A stretch of DNA of 64,000 nucleotides from Warburgia ugandensis (Eukaryota; Streptophyta; Magnoliopsida; Canellales; Canellaceae). A model generated the notes under the pieces. The model was not told where the DNA came from. It searched no databases and saw only the letters and a list, made by a program, of their open reading frames with translations. The stretch's first letter is position 1; every line of letters starts with the position of its first letter. The stretch is taken from the NCBI GenBank assembly GCA_035236585.1, contig CP141132.1, forward strand, positions 47,185,880-47,249,879, written 5' to 3'. Below are positions 1 through 12,239 of this stretch, piece after piece. The position numbers and the translations under genes were made by a program.

Positions 1-2539
1 ACTAAGAGAATCCAACTTCAATCACCATGTGCATGACTCAAAGAATTATGCACATGGTCCATGGGTAGGGAAAAAGACCAAAAACATGAATTAAAAGCTA
101 AATAACATGAAAACTAATGAAAGCACTCACTAAAATAACTAAAAAGATAAATGAGTTCCTAAGGAAACAAGAAAATAAGGAGTATGGACTGCTAGACATT
201 TCATATAAAACATAAGATGAGCACATGGTCTATATAAAATTCAAATTAAGTAAGGCATTGAAAAAAACTCAATAAGCATTTTTTATGGAATATAACACTT
301 AAGAATTTAAGTACTTTACTACTGGAATTAATAAGAACAATTCTCTTGAAACAAATTCATTTGTTGGCTTGAAATACATCCAACAATGGTGCACATGTAC
401 ATAGATAACAAGGCCAGAAATTGTGTACTTTTCCAAGGCCTAGAACCTAATTCAGAGTAAGAATTAAACAAACTCCAATAAAAACTAATAAAAGTACTCA
501 CTAAACTAACTAGAAAGATAAATGGGTTCCTAAGGAAACAAGAAAATAAGGAGTATGGACTGCTAGACATTTCATATAAAACATAAGATGAGCACATGGT
601 CTATATAAAATTCAAATTAAGTAAGGCATTGAAAAAAATTCAATAAGCACTTTTTATGGAATATAACAATTAAGAATTTAAGTACTTTACTTCTGGAATT
701 AATAAGAACAATTCTCTTGAAACAAATTCATTTGTTGGCTTGAAAAATCATCCAACAATGGTGCACATGTACATAGATAACAATGCTAGAAATTGTGTAC
801 TTTTCTAAGGCCTAGAACTTAATTTAGAGTAAGAATTAAACACACTTCAATGATCACAATCTAAAATCAGATATCATGCATGTGAATTCAAGAGAAAAAT
901 TCAAATAAAAAGATGTTGGAAAGAAACAAAGGATAAGGCAAAGAAGTAAGGGAAAAACAAGGTGATCAAAACAAGGAACAAGAGAACTATGAGAGGGAAA
1001 AAAAAGAGATTCAAGCTACTGTTTCTCTTGGCTGTCACTATCAGAGAGAAAGTAACTTGGGTCTTGAGAGGTTAAGAAATAAATAACAAGAGGATTGAAA
1101 GCAAGATTTAGAGGAAGATAAGCTAGTTCTATGTGTTGAAAGTAAATCAAGAAGACAAACAAACAAAGCAAGGAATCAAAGAAAAAAGCAAGGATTAAAT
1201 AAAGCAACTAACTTGAAATTGAATTGCAAGAAATAAGAAAATGAAGCTTGAAAAATTTCATGGAATACCTCCAAAGAATAGTAGTAAAAGAGTCCTAGAT
1301 CTCCCTTGAATGAAACTTCACTTTTCAAGGGGTTGGAAACCAAGCCCCCTACTTGAAAAAAAAATGTGGAACCCATGGAGTTTATATAGATGGATGGGTT
1401 TCCAATTGAATGATGACTTAGTATAAGATAGTAATGTATATCTAGATCTAGGATTTCACTTAGGAAAGTTAGGTGGAGAGTTACGTAGAGAGACGAACTC
1501 ATAAGATGACATCATGGCTGGTAGCCATGTAATTAGAAAGGGGAGAGGTATATCTTCTTTGGAAGATGACTTGGATCTTCTTCCCTTATAATTACATGAT
1601 ATTTTAGTTATTGAAAAGAAAAGAAAATAATGGTAGGAAAGATTGAGAAAAAATCTAGGGTTTTGATGTGCTTTGATTTGAAGTAGATCTAGGGGTTTCC
1701 TAATCAAGAAACCACTTAAAATGACAACTAAACAAGGGGGAGGCACCATTTTTTTAGGAAGGTGCCTCCCTCCTCAAGCCAAAAGACGTGGAACCCTAGG
1801 TTAGGTGGAGGAAAATGAGGAAAATGAGGAAAAATGGTAAGTGAAAACTGGGAATTCTCTCTTGATTGGTCCATCTATGCATGATCATCTTACCTTTTAC
1901 AAATATCTCTCAAAACTTTCCAATTATCCCTTGAAAATCACACTTTTTAGCATAGGATAATTTCTTAAAATAGTGCTCCAATCATGTGAATTCATGTGGC
2001 TTGATTGCTCATTCCTTGATGGCTTAAGGATAACTCCCTTAGCTTCAAAGCTTGAATGGCTTCGCTTCCCTAGGTTTTCTACTAAGAAACCTCACTCGTG
2101 ACTCCAATTCTCATGCAAAGTGGTGGAAATGCATGATTAGTTGGCATGGATCATTTTAGTCAACTTTAATGCTTCCCATTGCCTTTTTTCTTGACTTAAA
2201 ATGATCTTGACCCTTGATTTAACTTTGGATTGATGATATTTAGGATTTGATATGTTCTTTTGATCTTGATCTTCAACTCTCTTCTCAATCAATCTTGTCC
2301 TTTGGATTACTTTCTCAACACTAGAAAAGATGAAAAATCCTAATTACATCTTTGAAAACAATGACAATTCACATACATAAACTAGATTAGCTCCTAGTCC
2401 TACTAAATATCAAACTTTTGAATTACTAGGTCTGAAATGCATATGTTACAAATTTTAGGAAAAACCCTAGGAATAACACTGTTTTATAACACATGGGCTT
2501 CTAATTGGGTTTTTTTATACAAAATATAAACACTTATCA
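1..2539 (-). mobile_element. Family B Athila/Tat-like LTR, partial (cut by window edge)
   Basis: This stretch is non-coding and is recognised by similarity to the LTR at 54,329-56,579. Shared blocks include the TCTCTTGGYTGTCACTA segment (about 1,020 and 55,145), the GAGGCACCA tract (about 1,740 and 55,398) and the last 140 bases. It ends in CACTTATCA, the reverse complement of a TGATAAGTG LTR start, so the retrotransposon ran right to left. No matching internal region follows at 2,540, so it may be a solo LTR or one arm of an element broken by the neighbouring CACTA DNA. The left end lies outside the window. The short open frames on the minus strand here look fortuitous. Bases 2,540-2,694 are pyrimidine- then G-rich and not recognised. 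Confidence 0.72.
110..851. repeat. 371-bp tandem duplication inside the LTR
   Basis: Two head-to-tail copies run from 110-480 and 481-851. AAGGAAACAAGAAAATAAGG starts at 161 and again at 532, and AAAACTAAT starts at 110 and 481, both offset by 371. The copies differ at scattered single bases only. The related LTR at 54,329-56,579 does not show an obvious second copy, so the duplication looks specific to this copy or subfamily. Confidence 0.9.
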
Positions 2540-2694
2540 AGCATGTACACTTTCTCTTTCTCCCTCTCTTTTTCCTCTTCTCCTTCATCTTCTCTTGGGT
2601 TTCGATATGAGTAAGAAGGAGGGTTTTAATTCTTCTGTTTGGTTGGGGTGGGGGGGTTGGGGGGGATGGGGGCAGCGGTGCCGTTTATGCATAG

Positions 2695-3370
2695 CACTTA
2701 CAATAGATGATAGTATTAAGAGAACCATCCTAGATTTATTAATATATAGGATGATTCTTAGAAAACATCCTATATATTAATCAATATAGGGTGCTTTTCA
2801 GAGAACTATCCTATATTGAGTAATTTATAGGATGGCTGCTAAAAAACTCTCCTATATATTAATCAATATACAATGGTTTAAGAAAAATTGTCCTATATTT
2901 CTCATAATATAAGACGGGTTTCCAGGAGTTGTCTTATGTTTTTTACAATATATATATATATATATATATATTCTAATATAGGATGGTAATCTAGCAACCA
3001 TGCTATATTCTCTATAATGACATGTATAATAGTTTTCCCCTGTTCTTAGGATCTTAATAAACAATTTAGGATGGGTCATGAAAAATTGTCCTATATTTTC
3101 TATAATTTTTACCATATGTAGGATGGTTTTCAGAAACTATCCTATATCCTTCTTCGACAATTGCTCTATATTCTCCCTAAATATCTTTATGCCCCTCTCT
3201 CCCGCCCTAATTTTATTTGAGTAGCATAAGATGGTTTCTATTAAACCATCTTATATATTTTGTTGTGTATGAGATGGTTTTTATAGAATAGTCTTATAGG
3301 CATTAAAGTGTAGGATGCTTTGTCAAAACTCATCCTATGTACTCTATAATAACAAATTTCCTCTATTCTT
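2695..3370. repeat. CACTA subterminal repeat array
   Basis: About ten degenerate units of 55-75 bp, each built from a short inverted pair of the form ATAGGATGGTT ... AACYATCCTATAT joined by AT-rich spacer. Clear pairs are at about 2,720-2,780, 3,115-3,148 and 3,228-3,262. A (TA)n run at 2,948-2,971 lies within it. In CACTA elements such arrays bind the element-encoded accessory protein and are needed for transposition. Here they flank the C-terminal side of the transposase remnant. Confidence 0.78.
2948..2971. repeat. (TA)n microsatellite
   Basis: About 12 uninterrupted TA dinucleotides lie inside the CACTA subterminal array. A similar run is at 13,450-13,473. Confidence 0.95.
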
Positions 3371-3539
3371 TAGATCTTCAAAATCATAGTAACCTATGAG
3401 GGGCAAAGCAGGCACCAATCCCTTATTTCACTAATGTATAACTTATGATTGGCATGACACATGAGGTATAATTTTATTAATTATTTAACTCCAATTACAT
3501 ACATAGGATGTTACAAACATTTTAATTTGACCCCTCATA

Positions 3540-6045
3540 TACAATATAATCTAACTTAAGCACCCTCCTCACTAGCATAATGCACATAATCCATCTCATT
3601 CTCCCTGATTAGATTGATTGATGGGATTGTTGTAATGACACAAGGGTATTCAATTGTTATGTAACCTAGGTCATCTTCAATGTAGAAGTCCCTTAGAGAG
3701 GCTGATAAAATATTTGACCATCTCATATCATGTTCATTTTGTACATAAAATACTTGTTTTGCTTGAGAAGCTGAAATAAACTAATCATTTTGATTGTCGA
3801 TCGTATTGAGGTCAACTAATGTCAATCTTAGGGCATCATTTTTTATGCTATTTTTGTTGTGTTCCACCCAATCGCACTTAAACATAATAACAATTATACA
3901 AGTATAATCTAGCACCCATATCTTTGTTGTGTTCCACCCACTCTTTTAGGAAGTCCATGTGCTTGCTACAATGAAAAGATGAAATTTATATATAACATGC
4001 ATGTAAAGCACTACCCTTCAACATATATAGGAAAATGTGAGAGAAACCTCAAAGGGAGCATTAATTACTTACTCAATGTATGGCTAAACTTCATCGACAT
4101 TAGTGTTTCGCAAGACATAAAGGTGTGCCTAGTCCTGTTCCTTATGATCGACAGTTGATAATGACCACTGAAGAGATGTTTATTGACACTTGGATCATTT
4201 AATTTGCCTAATCACTTCTTTCTTAGGATTCTAATAGCATTCAATTATGATAAATACTCAATGAAAAATACCATTGCTTCTTCTATAATGTAACATTTAG
4301 CGATACACCTCTCCATACAATTGTGATTTCATACATACCCTTTTAATACCTTCATGTATCTCTTAAATGAGTACATCTATTACAAATAAAGTGGTCTACA
4401 TAGCCTAACCTCATCAATGAGGTGCACTGTTATGTGTACCATGATACTAAAGAATGATGGTGGGAAGATTGCTTCTAGTTCACATAAGATTGTCACAAGA
4501 TGCTCCTAGATTTCTTATAATTTCAAAGTATTCGCCACCTTCTTGCATAAAGCATTAAAGAAGTAGCAGAATTTAGTAATAGATCCCCTAACTTTATCTA
4601 GTAGTATTGAACGTATTAATATATGCAAGAGTTGTTCTATCAATGCATGACAATTATGCAACTTCATCACTTAGAGTTTCAACTCTTCCACAAAGACATT
4701 GTTTCTAAGATTAAGAGTATCCATCTAGGACTTTGATTTGTGACAGGTTTTACACACTATTCTTCTCTTCTCTCGGCTAAGTATATAATTTGCTTTAGGT
4801 AAGTATGTTCCTCAACTGCCCCTATCCCGTGGATGCAACTTTCTCAAATCCATTATTATAAAATCCATTCAAGCTACAAGTCCATCCTTTATTTTTCTCA
4901 GCATGTCGAGCAAGGTACTATTCAAGCTTTCACAAACATTCTTTTCAATGTGCTTGACAACAAGCACATGTTATACGTGTAGGGATTTCTAGTACACAAG
5001 TTCAAAGAATATTGACATCTTATACTGACTTTTTCTTCCAACAACTTTTAAAGTTGCAGTCAAATGTACACTTAGTTGCCTTCTTCTTCCCCCCATGAGA
5101 CATTAAGGTTCTCAATATGTTCCAATACTTGTCATTTAGTCAACCTCGTTAGAGGTGTCCTAGTCTCCACACTATCATTTTCCCCCTTCTTAAAACGATA
5201 TGGATGGTTTCTATGCAACCATCTTTTGTGGCCTAGGAATACCGTCTTCCTGCCTTATTAAAGCTGCATGGCACATCTTTGGTCATTACAAATAGGGTAG
5301 GCATCGTATCCTTTCACTGGACATACTACCAAATTACCGTAAATAGGAAAGTCATTTATTGTCCTCAGTAGTACAGCCTTAAGGGTGAATGTTTCTTTCT
5401 TATATGCATCATAAGCTTCAACCCCTACTTCCTATAATGTCCTAAGACCATTGATCAACAAAGCCCAATAAACATCAATATCATTCCTGAGTTGATTGGG
5501 ACCCAATATTAACATAGGTATTCACTTGCTGAATAGTTGAATTCTTCCATCTTTAATGTCCACAAGTTGGGCATGTAGTTTTGTCTTGAATTTCCTCTTC
5601 ATGAACAACAATGGTAGAAAGTTGTAACAAATTGTTACAATAGGTCAATAATTATACCTGCTACTCATAGAACCATGAGGATTAATCCTGTCTACAAATA
5701 TTGCAAGTTACAGGTTTATGGGTTATTCTCCCAAATCATGCCACATGAAGTCTACAAGCTTCCATGCTGAGCTATCAACTAGATGGTGTAAGTACTTATC
5801 ACCTTCTCTCGTCTCAGCATTTCATACTAGTTTCTTTGTTGTTTCTTTAATAAGAAACATTCTTTGGAAGGGAAAATACCATATTACCTTTGCAAGAACA
5901 TCTTTCACTTGTTGAATACTTGAATTCTTCTTTAGCTTCCATCTTGAATGTCCACAAGTTGGGCATGTAGTTTTGTCTTTGTGCTCCTTCCTGTATAAGA
6001 TGCAATCATTACAACAAGCATGATCTTTTCATACTTCAACCCTTT
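3540..6045 (-). pseudogene. TNP2-like CACTA transposase, degenerate
   Basis: The minus strand, read in several frames, gives the collinear blocks of plant TNP2-type transposases. Near 6,000-6,026 is a zinc-type HACCNDC..YRKEHKD block followed by CPTCGHSRWK (about 5,950). NDIDVYWALLI (about 5,475) and EAYDAYKKETF, then TINDFPIYGNL (about 5,290-5,430), mark the Transposase_21 core. HLIDEVRLCRPLYL and YMKVLKGYV (about 4,310-4,445) belong to the DUF4218-type domain. A C-terminal block with SQAKQVFYVQN (about 3,700-3,780) matches the DUF4216-type tail. Many stops and frame changes are present and the N-terminal association domain is absent. The remnant is about 2.5 kb. Two short local duplications (about 5,545-5,605 versus 5,925-5,985, and 3,855 versus 3,924) add to the decay. 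It cannot encode a working enzyme. Confidence 0.88.
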
Positions 6046-6152
6046 AGACCTTTATATGCTCATGTGCACTAATTATGATTCAAAATCTCATATGAATAAG
6101 GCATCCAATCATAGGTTGATCTTCTTTGATTTGGTTGAGTAGGAGAGAGAAA

Positions 6153-6650
6153 CCTTAACATTAATAACAAGGTTCAAAGGAGGAAATGCTTATAGTGTAT
6201 ACCCAGGCACCCAGAGACAAGGAAGGGCGTAGTAAGCAACAAAATGCTTCAGGGAGTTGAAAATAAGCAGAGATCCAAATATTCCTGAATAGGTCAACCT
6301 TTCAAACTACTGCTAAATCCATGAGTAGGTAAGAGACAACCTACCAAATTGAAACATCATAGTAGCTAGAGGAAAAGAAAGCAAAAGCAATTCCTGTAGT
6401 AATAACGAGCGAAATGGGAGTAGTCTAAATAGTGAAAACAGGGTTGTGGGAGAACAATACAAGCATCGTGCTAAGTGATGCTGTGGAGTGAAGCACCCTA
6501 GATTATTAAAGTCTAGTAGCCGAAAGCATCACTAGCTTATGCTCTAAACCGAGTACCATGGGACACATGGGATCCCATGTGAATCAGCAAGGACCACCTT
6601 GCAAGGCTAAATACTCCTAAGTGACCAATAGCGATGTAGTACTGTGAGAG
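6153..6650 (+). pseudogene. rrn23: Plastid 23S rRNA 5' fragment in the nucleus (NUPT)
   Basis: From about 6,173 the sequence follows the 5' end of plastid 23S rRNA for about 475 nt. Long conserved strings are legible: GGCACCCAGAGACAAGGAAG, GAGTTGAAAATAAGC, AAAAGAAAGCAAAAGC, CGAAAGCATCACTAGCTTA and CAAGGACCACCTTGCAAGG. Differences from the plastid gene as I recall it are mostly C to T and G to A, the pattern of methylated cytosine decay in nuclear plastid insertions. The match ends near 6,646, far short of a 2.8-kb gene, so it is a fragment. The 20 bases before 6,173 may be plastid spacer. The same LTR position at about 41,200 in the other LTR of G has no insertion. It is not a functional rRNA gene. 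Confidence 0.93.
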
Positions 6651-7087
6651 AGGAAAGTCTTCAAGTGACCCCATTCTTATTTTGTTTATAAGAAGCTCAT
6701 ATTGTATATGATTCCATTGTATGTGAATTGAGCTTCTCTCTTAAGCCTCTTAAGGTGGTGAAATGTAAGCAAGTGTGCATGAATTGGAATTTTTCCACCT
6801 TTTCACCCTCATTTGAATTGGAGTTGTACATAGGGTTTTCAGACATTCTGACTTCAACAATGACATTCGATGATTATTTTGAACCTCCATGAGTTCATTT
6901 TTGACATATGTGACTCATAATGTATCTTGGTTTCAAAAATTGCTCTTTTTATGGTAAAATTGGCATTTTTATTTTTTTTCATTTGTACCCTAGACCTGCA
7001 AAATAGTAAAACTAACCCTAGTTAGTGATAATTAAGTGATTTTTGGGTTAAAACCTTCTAAATATGGAGATATGTATGTAATATTTT

Positions 7088-9779
7088 TGTGACGACCCGA
7101 GTTTTATATGATGCAAATTTCATAAAAAGGCGAGATCTCTTGTTTTAGAAATATGAAATGCATGAAAATCTTTTGTTATGAAAAACAATCTTTCATATAA
7201 AACCCCAAGTGTCAAAACACATTTTCAAATCATATAGCCATGGCATAGTTTTAAATCAACTCTATTCCCAAGAAAGTGTTAGTCACAAATTTCAGCTACA
7301 GAGAGTAACTACAATCAAGTAACATTCACTGAAAGATAAGGTAGAGGTTTACTTACTTGTACTTAATTTGTGTGTCTTTTGTCATAGGCATATCCTGTCC
7401 TTAAGTGTTTACTTGTGTCTAAAAAATGTTAAGGATTGGGTGAGTATACACTATACTCAGTATGAGTCTTTTGCTACTAGTTTTACAATGCATGCTATGT
7501 TTTAAAATCATATGTCCTTTAAAATATGTGCATGTTTGATCACTCATGTTCAATATTGATATTAAAAACCATTGTCGAAATAGAATACTGATGACTTAAA
7601 GAATTGCATAATCCAAGTCAAAAGTAACATATATATCATAAACATAATTATATGCATAAGATGCTCAACTGAATCCAACTCATGGATATATGGTATGGTC
7701 GACCATCCTCATGTCATGCCATATGCAATGTAAGTAAATTCTCGAAAACATAGGCATACTATGCTCAGGACCTCATCATCGTGTGGTCCCTGGGTACCTA
7801 AGGACTCTCAGCCATAGCCTCCACGGGGCATATGACACTTCGACCCAGTGCCATGGTACCAGTGGTAGTCCTCTGTACCACATGCAATCGAAGTAAGGAC
7901 ATGCCTTTTTGGCGTGGTACCCTTTCCACCTAATAGTAGTAGAGGCAGGGAGGCCACCCCGAACCTCTCAGCATAGCGCTCACGAGCTTACTAGCCCAAA
8001 TCATATACAAGTAAACAGGCAAAAACCTCTTTTTCAAAACATGTCCTCTTTGGATCCCTCACAACTACCTGGCCCTCACAACTGCCTACCCAACGTCTTT
8101 TGGGCACTCCAGCGTCTTTTGGTAACTCTCAAGGATATGCATTTATTCAAAACTTAATAATCACAAATCATGCAATTTATGCACTTATTTATTGTAAATC
8201 ATGCAATTTATGCAATCGGTTGCAAAACATGCATGCAATGCATAAAATCTGCTCATGCTAGTATCACATTCAAAGTCATAACCTTGCCTAAAAGCCTGAC
8301 AGCCTAGAAGCCTGTCAGCTCTCTCCAGCCCGCCCTCATTGGCCCACCCTCATCAGCCCGTCCTCATCGGCTAAGGCAACACTTATCATGCAGACAAGAA
8401 TCCTTTTTCAAAACATGTCTATGCATGTAACACATGTCTTGGTAATATATGCGCAACGTATTTTTCATATGCATGCTAAGTTCATTTATGAAATCAATTT
8501 ATGCTATATAGGTCATGTGCATGAGAACATGTTACTTAAAATCATGCATTAGAAAAGCAACCATGTCTCAAAACATGCATTCTCAAAGCATCATGGATTC
8601 TTTTTAAAAGTCTAGTAGCGATAGAACACCTACCTGATTTGATCGCGCTAGTCCCCTTGTCCTCGTACGTTCTTGGTCATGGTTTAGGGAAAAAGGTTAG
8701 CTTGGCTATTTCTATAGGTTCTAAAATATTTTTTCTCACTACTTAGGCATTACGGGTTTATTCCCATGCCTAAGGGCCTCCTAAGGTCCCTAAATGGCCT
8801 TGGTATAGTCAGGTTTGCGAAGGTTTAGTGGCCCCGCGCCACTATCATAGTTTAAGGGTCATACCAGCCTTAGATAGAGGCTTGATCAGGTACTTCATGG
8901 TTTTAGTATTCATGTTGTCGATACGGACACAACGCCTTTCACAACGCCTCAATCGGAGTCATAGAACTCAAGTTATAGGTATTTTAGTGTTAAGAGTACA
9001 TAGAAGGCCCATAGGGCGCATCCTCTGACGCACTGAGCCTTCCGCCCATTCTTTCGTTTGCAGGCGCATCCACGAACGTGCCTGGTTCAACCCTGTTGAA
9101 CCAGTACGCCCTAGACACTTGCCCTGGGTCTGTTGTGGCTCCCTAGAGCCCCATTTTGCATGGTTTTACATGCAAAAACTTAGGGGAATTCAACCTAAGA
9201 CTGAGGGGGAGATGGGTTTGGAGGGTTTAAGGCGTACCTGGTTCATGGCAGGGTATTTTTCCATGGTTTTCTCCTCTTGCACATTGCTCCCAGATGGGTT
9301 TTTCCCAGGGTTTTGGGCTTCCATTGGAGGCGCCCAAGAGCTCTATTTATAGAGCTTGAAGAGGCTTCTAGAGGGGTTTCTACCGCCATGGAATGGCAGT
9401 GGAGAAACCTCCAGAATGGCGGTGGTTTCTCCCCTATACACTGCCATTCTAGGAACCTATAGTATGTTTGGGAAGAAGGGGGTGCCCGTATCAAAACGGG
9501 TCCCTGTTTTCTCAGGCCAATTTCGTTTTTAAATTAAATTACAATTTTTGCCCTTGAACTTCAAAGGGCCATAACTTGCTCATTTTAACTCCGTTTTGGG
9601 TGATTCCGGTCTTATTGGATTCCTTTTTTTGAGACGTACCTAAGGGTACCATTCGAAGGACCAAATTTCTGGGTCTAGTAAGGGTGAATAGTGAAATGAC
9701 CAAAATACCCTTATCTCAAAAAATGAATTGTTCATTACCAACATGGGATTTCAAGGTTACCAAAAATGGAGTCATTACA
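7088..9779 (-). mobile_element. Solo LTR S1 (Del/Tekay-like), TSD ATTTT
   Basis: The block starts TGTGACGACCCGAG and ends GGAGTCATTACA, giving TG...CA termini. It is flanked by ATTTT at 7,083-7,087 and 9,780-9,784. Reversed, it has the Del-type arrangement of a TGTAATGAC start and CGGGTCGTCACA end, so it is minus-oriented. No second LTR or internal region is present. Removing it restores continuity with the homologous LTR at 41,600-41,621. Length is 2,692 bp. Open frames inside (for example 7,909-8,157 and 9,119-9,494) are short, overlap on both strands and have no recognisable domain. Confidence 0.92.
9344..9351 (-). promoter_or_regulatory. TATA box of solo LTR S1
   Basis: The minus strand reads TATAAATA in a GC-richer stretch, in the orientation of the LTR and about 430 bp from its start. 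This is where a Del-like U3/R boundary promoter is expected. If still active it would direct transcription leftward. Confidence 0.5.
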
Positions 9780-9792
9780 ATTTTTATACCCA

Positions 9793-11013
9793 TGAAATAC
9801 CTCCAGACTTAGATTTTACTAGTCCTTGAGCAAAACTACAGAAAAGAAGTATGTAAATCTAAAAACAAATCCTAACCACTTTTTCCAAGTACTATCCTCC
9901 TCTATATTTAACATATGTAGAAAGCCTTTAAACTCCTAGGTTAACCCTAGTAGATGAATTGTAGTCACCTAAAGTTTTCCAAAAATGTTACCCATAAACA
10001 TTTTCAAAAACCTTATGAAAGTTCGTCATTTTTCTCTTATATTTAGCCCATATTGACTCCTAAATTTAGCATACTACTAAAAATGATCAACAGTCAAAAT
10101 CTTACCTTATGCTTAAGATATCTCATTAATTCATGAAGCCTTAGAATGTGATTGTGTGAAAATTTAGCCAATACATAATTGTTCGTTTCTTAGCAAATTA
10201 TAACCTAAATTACCATACAAAAGTATGCTTTGACTTCGAATCTCCTAAGTTATACTTAACACTCGGAAAGAAGTGATTCAAAAAATGATAAATCTCTCAT
10301 TAATATATGAGTAGAATAATGTTTATCAAGTTCAAAATCTCACATATTTTTATATAGAAGAACAATAACTTAGAAGGAATTGTAATGGTCTTATGAAAGG
10401 ATATCACCTATTAGGAATGTTATACACTCTACCAAATTACCTGCTCATTCACAACCATATCCAAGTCATGCTTCTCCTAAGATCAAGTTAGGACTTCAAT
10501 TAGGATGAAAAATAGGCTTAGGACAAGGTTATCAAAAGAATGAGTATAAGGATAAGAAAACATTGTCTGGATGATATGTAAAGGTCTTCTACAAAAGTAT
10601 TCTCAAACTTTCTTTTTCTACCCATAAGATGAACATTTCTTTTTCATTGGCTTCTTTTCATTTTTTGAAAAAAAAAAAAAAATTCACTTTGACTTTTGGT
10701 ATAGAGCCCTTCTTTCTATTTTTATCTTTTTCAACCCCTTTTGGATCCTCATCTCGATTTGTATAGCTCATACTTTTCTTCAACCATCTCTACATATTCC
10801 AAAACACTTGGGTAATGATCGATGGATTCACAAGGAAAAACACTAATTACAAAGGGTCAACTAATGGAAAAATAACTTAAGGAAGCTAAAGGCTATGGAT
10901 TTACTAAAGATGGTTTCTATCATTTCTTAGGTTTCATATAACTTAAACATAACATAGAATCAAGAGATAATTGTTATAGTATTTTAGATATTTTCTCAAT
11001 AGTTTACTAAGAT
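9793..11013 (-). other. 3' untranslated region of element G, distal part
   Basis: No coding capacity. Read on the minus strand it matches the region after the reading frame of E1: CTTGTCCTAAGCCTA (about 10,515) equals the block at about 37,700, and AAAAGTCAAAG followed by a poly-T run (about 10,660-10,700) equals about 37,485-37,520. The left edge has AAGTCTGGAGGTATTTCA beside the LTR, a plausible polypurine tract. The region is cut at 11,013 by solo LTR S2 and continues at 18,192. Confidence 0.7.
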
Positions 11014-12239
11014 TGTAACAACCACAATTTTGAGTTAATTTTTTAGTAATTATAACATTTTAATTGGAATAAAAATATAAATTTAATTTGCTTAATAATT
11101 GAATTTCAAGGATGTAACTCTCTTGAAAACAAAAAAATTGGATTTGAAACCATCAAAAATGAAAGCTACACCTCGAGACAATTCCAACGACACTAATTTT
11201 GCACGAAATGGAGAATGGGGGTGAAAAATCACCCAAATTTTACTAAATTAAGGGAGATCAAAATTGATAGTAGCACCCCACCTCAGTTTCATTTATGATA
11301 CGACAAACTACCAGTGACTTGTGGAGCTAGCTTGATAAGTGTCATCCAACTATCCATTGTTAGTTAATGACCCAAAAACATATAAGAATGGGCGATGCCG
11401 GAGAAAGGGAAAAACCCCAACGTCCATCCCCTATCTACTCGGACACCACTAGTGATGCCCTGCATCCCCGCCCAAAAAATCTTTTTCCCCTGTCTTCCTC
11501 GACACCGAAAACCCCCCTCTGCTCAGATTTTTGGCATCAATAGAAACCCCCTCTCTATTTTTTTTGTTTGTCTCACCAGCCATAGACCCACTAGCATGCC
11601 TCTATCTCCCCCTCCCTACTTGGATTTCCCCTCTCACCAACGACCTTCCCCTTCCCCTCTCTTCTCGGTTTGATTTTAGGTGCGAACAGAGCCAGGTGGT
11701 GACTAAGCAAGGAAGACCAGCTACTACCCAAAACCCCTCTTCCTCCTCCTCCCCCCCCCCCCCCCTCCCCTTCTCATTCCCTTCTTTCTAGGAGGCACAA
11801 CCCATTACAACTAGTCTGTTCCCTCTCTTATCTTACCTCTTCCCCTATCAAAATGACTAATCCAACAGCGTGGCCACACCCATCCCCTTCTCTCTATTTC
11901 TCATCTTCCCTACATTCCACTAACACAGCCTGACTGGCACCCTAGCTCGATGCCTTCTCCCTTTCTTACTTCATCTTGTAGGCGTTGCCCGATTGGTGCG
12001 CCTACCCTACCTCTCCTCCCCTTGTTTCCTATTTCTTCTGGTGAGTTAGGGTAGAGCAACTAGCCCATGTCACCTACTCTCGACTCGCCTCGATGAGCCA
12101 AGTTTACTCAAGTGAGCCCCATTACCCCTTTAGACTTTGACCTCCTACACTACCAATTCTAAGATGGATTTTGCAAATCCAAGATGACCGTTGCAATCCT
12201 TGCATAGTGAGGAACAAAGCTTATCTATCCATTCATTGA

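Larger units (their letters stand above)
2695..6045 (-). mobile_element. Truncated CACTA (En/Spm) DNA transposon
   Basis: A degenerate TNP2-type transposase lies on the minus strand, and an array of short inverted subterminal repeats lies on its 3' side (2,695-3,370). The outer end reads CACTTACAATAG at 2,695, close to the usual CACTACAA terminus but altered, preceded by TAG. No second terminus is seen. Homology to the transposase stops at about 6,045, where LTR sequence matching 41,107 onward begins, so the promoter-proximal end with the N-terminal domain is missing. The order of transposase blocks is collinear with the family. It is inactive: the frame is broken many times. Confidence 0.82.
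6046..9792 (-). repeat. 3' LTR of element G (truncated, interrupted)
   Basis: Bases 6,046-7,087 match 41,107-41,620, the other LTR of G, from the TATATGCTCATGTG block to AAAACCTTCTAAATATRGAG and GTATGTAATATT. The match is interrupted by the plastid fragment at 6,153-6,650 and by solo LTR S1 at 7,088-9,779, and resumes at 9,785-9,792. The LTR portion equivalent to 31,567-32,141 and 39,798-41,106 is missing on the left, where CACTA transposase sequence begins. Confidence 0.75.

Noticed and set aside
6173-6650. Functional rRNA gene
   Set aside because: Only the first sixth of 23S rRNA is present, with many transitions, embedded in a retrotransposon LTR.
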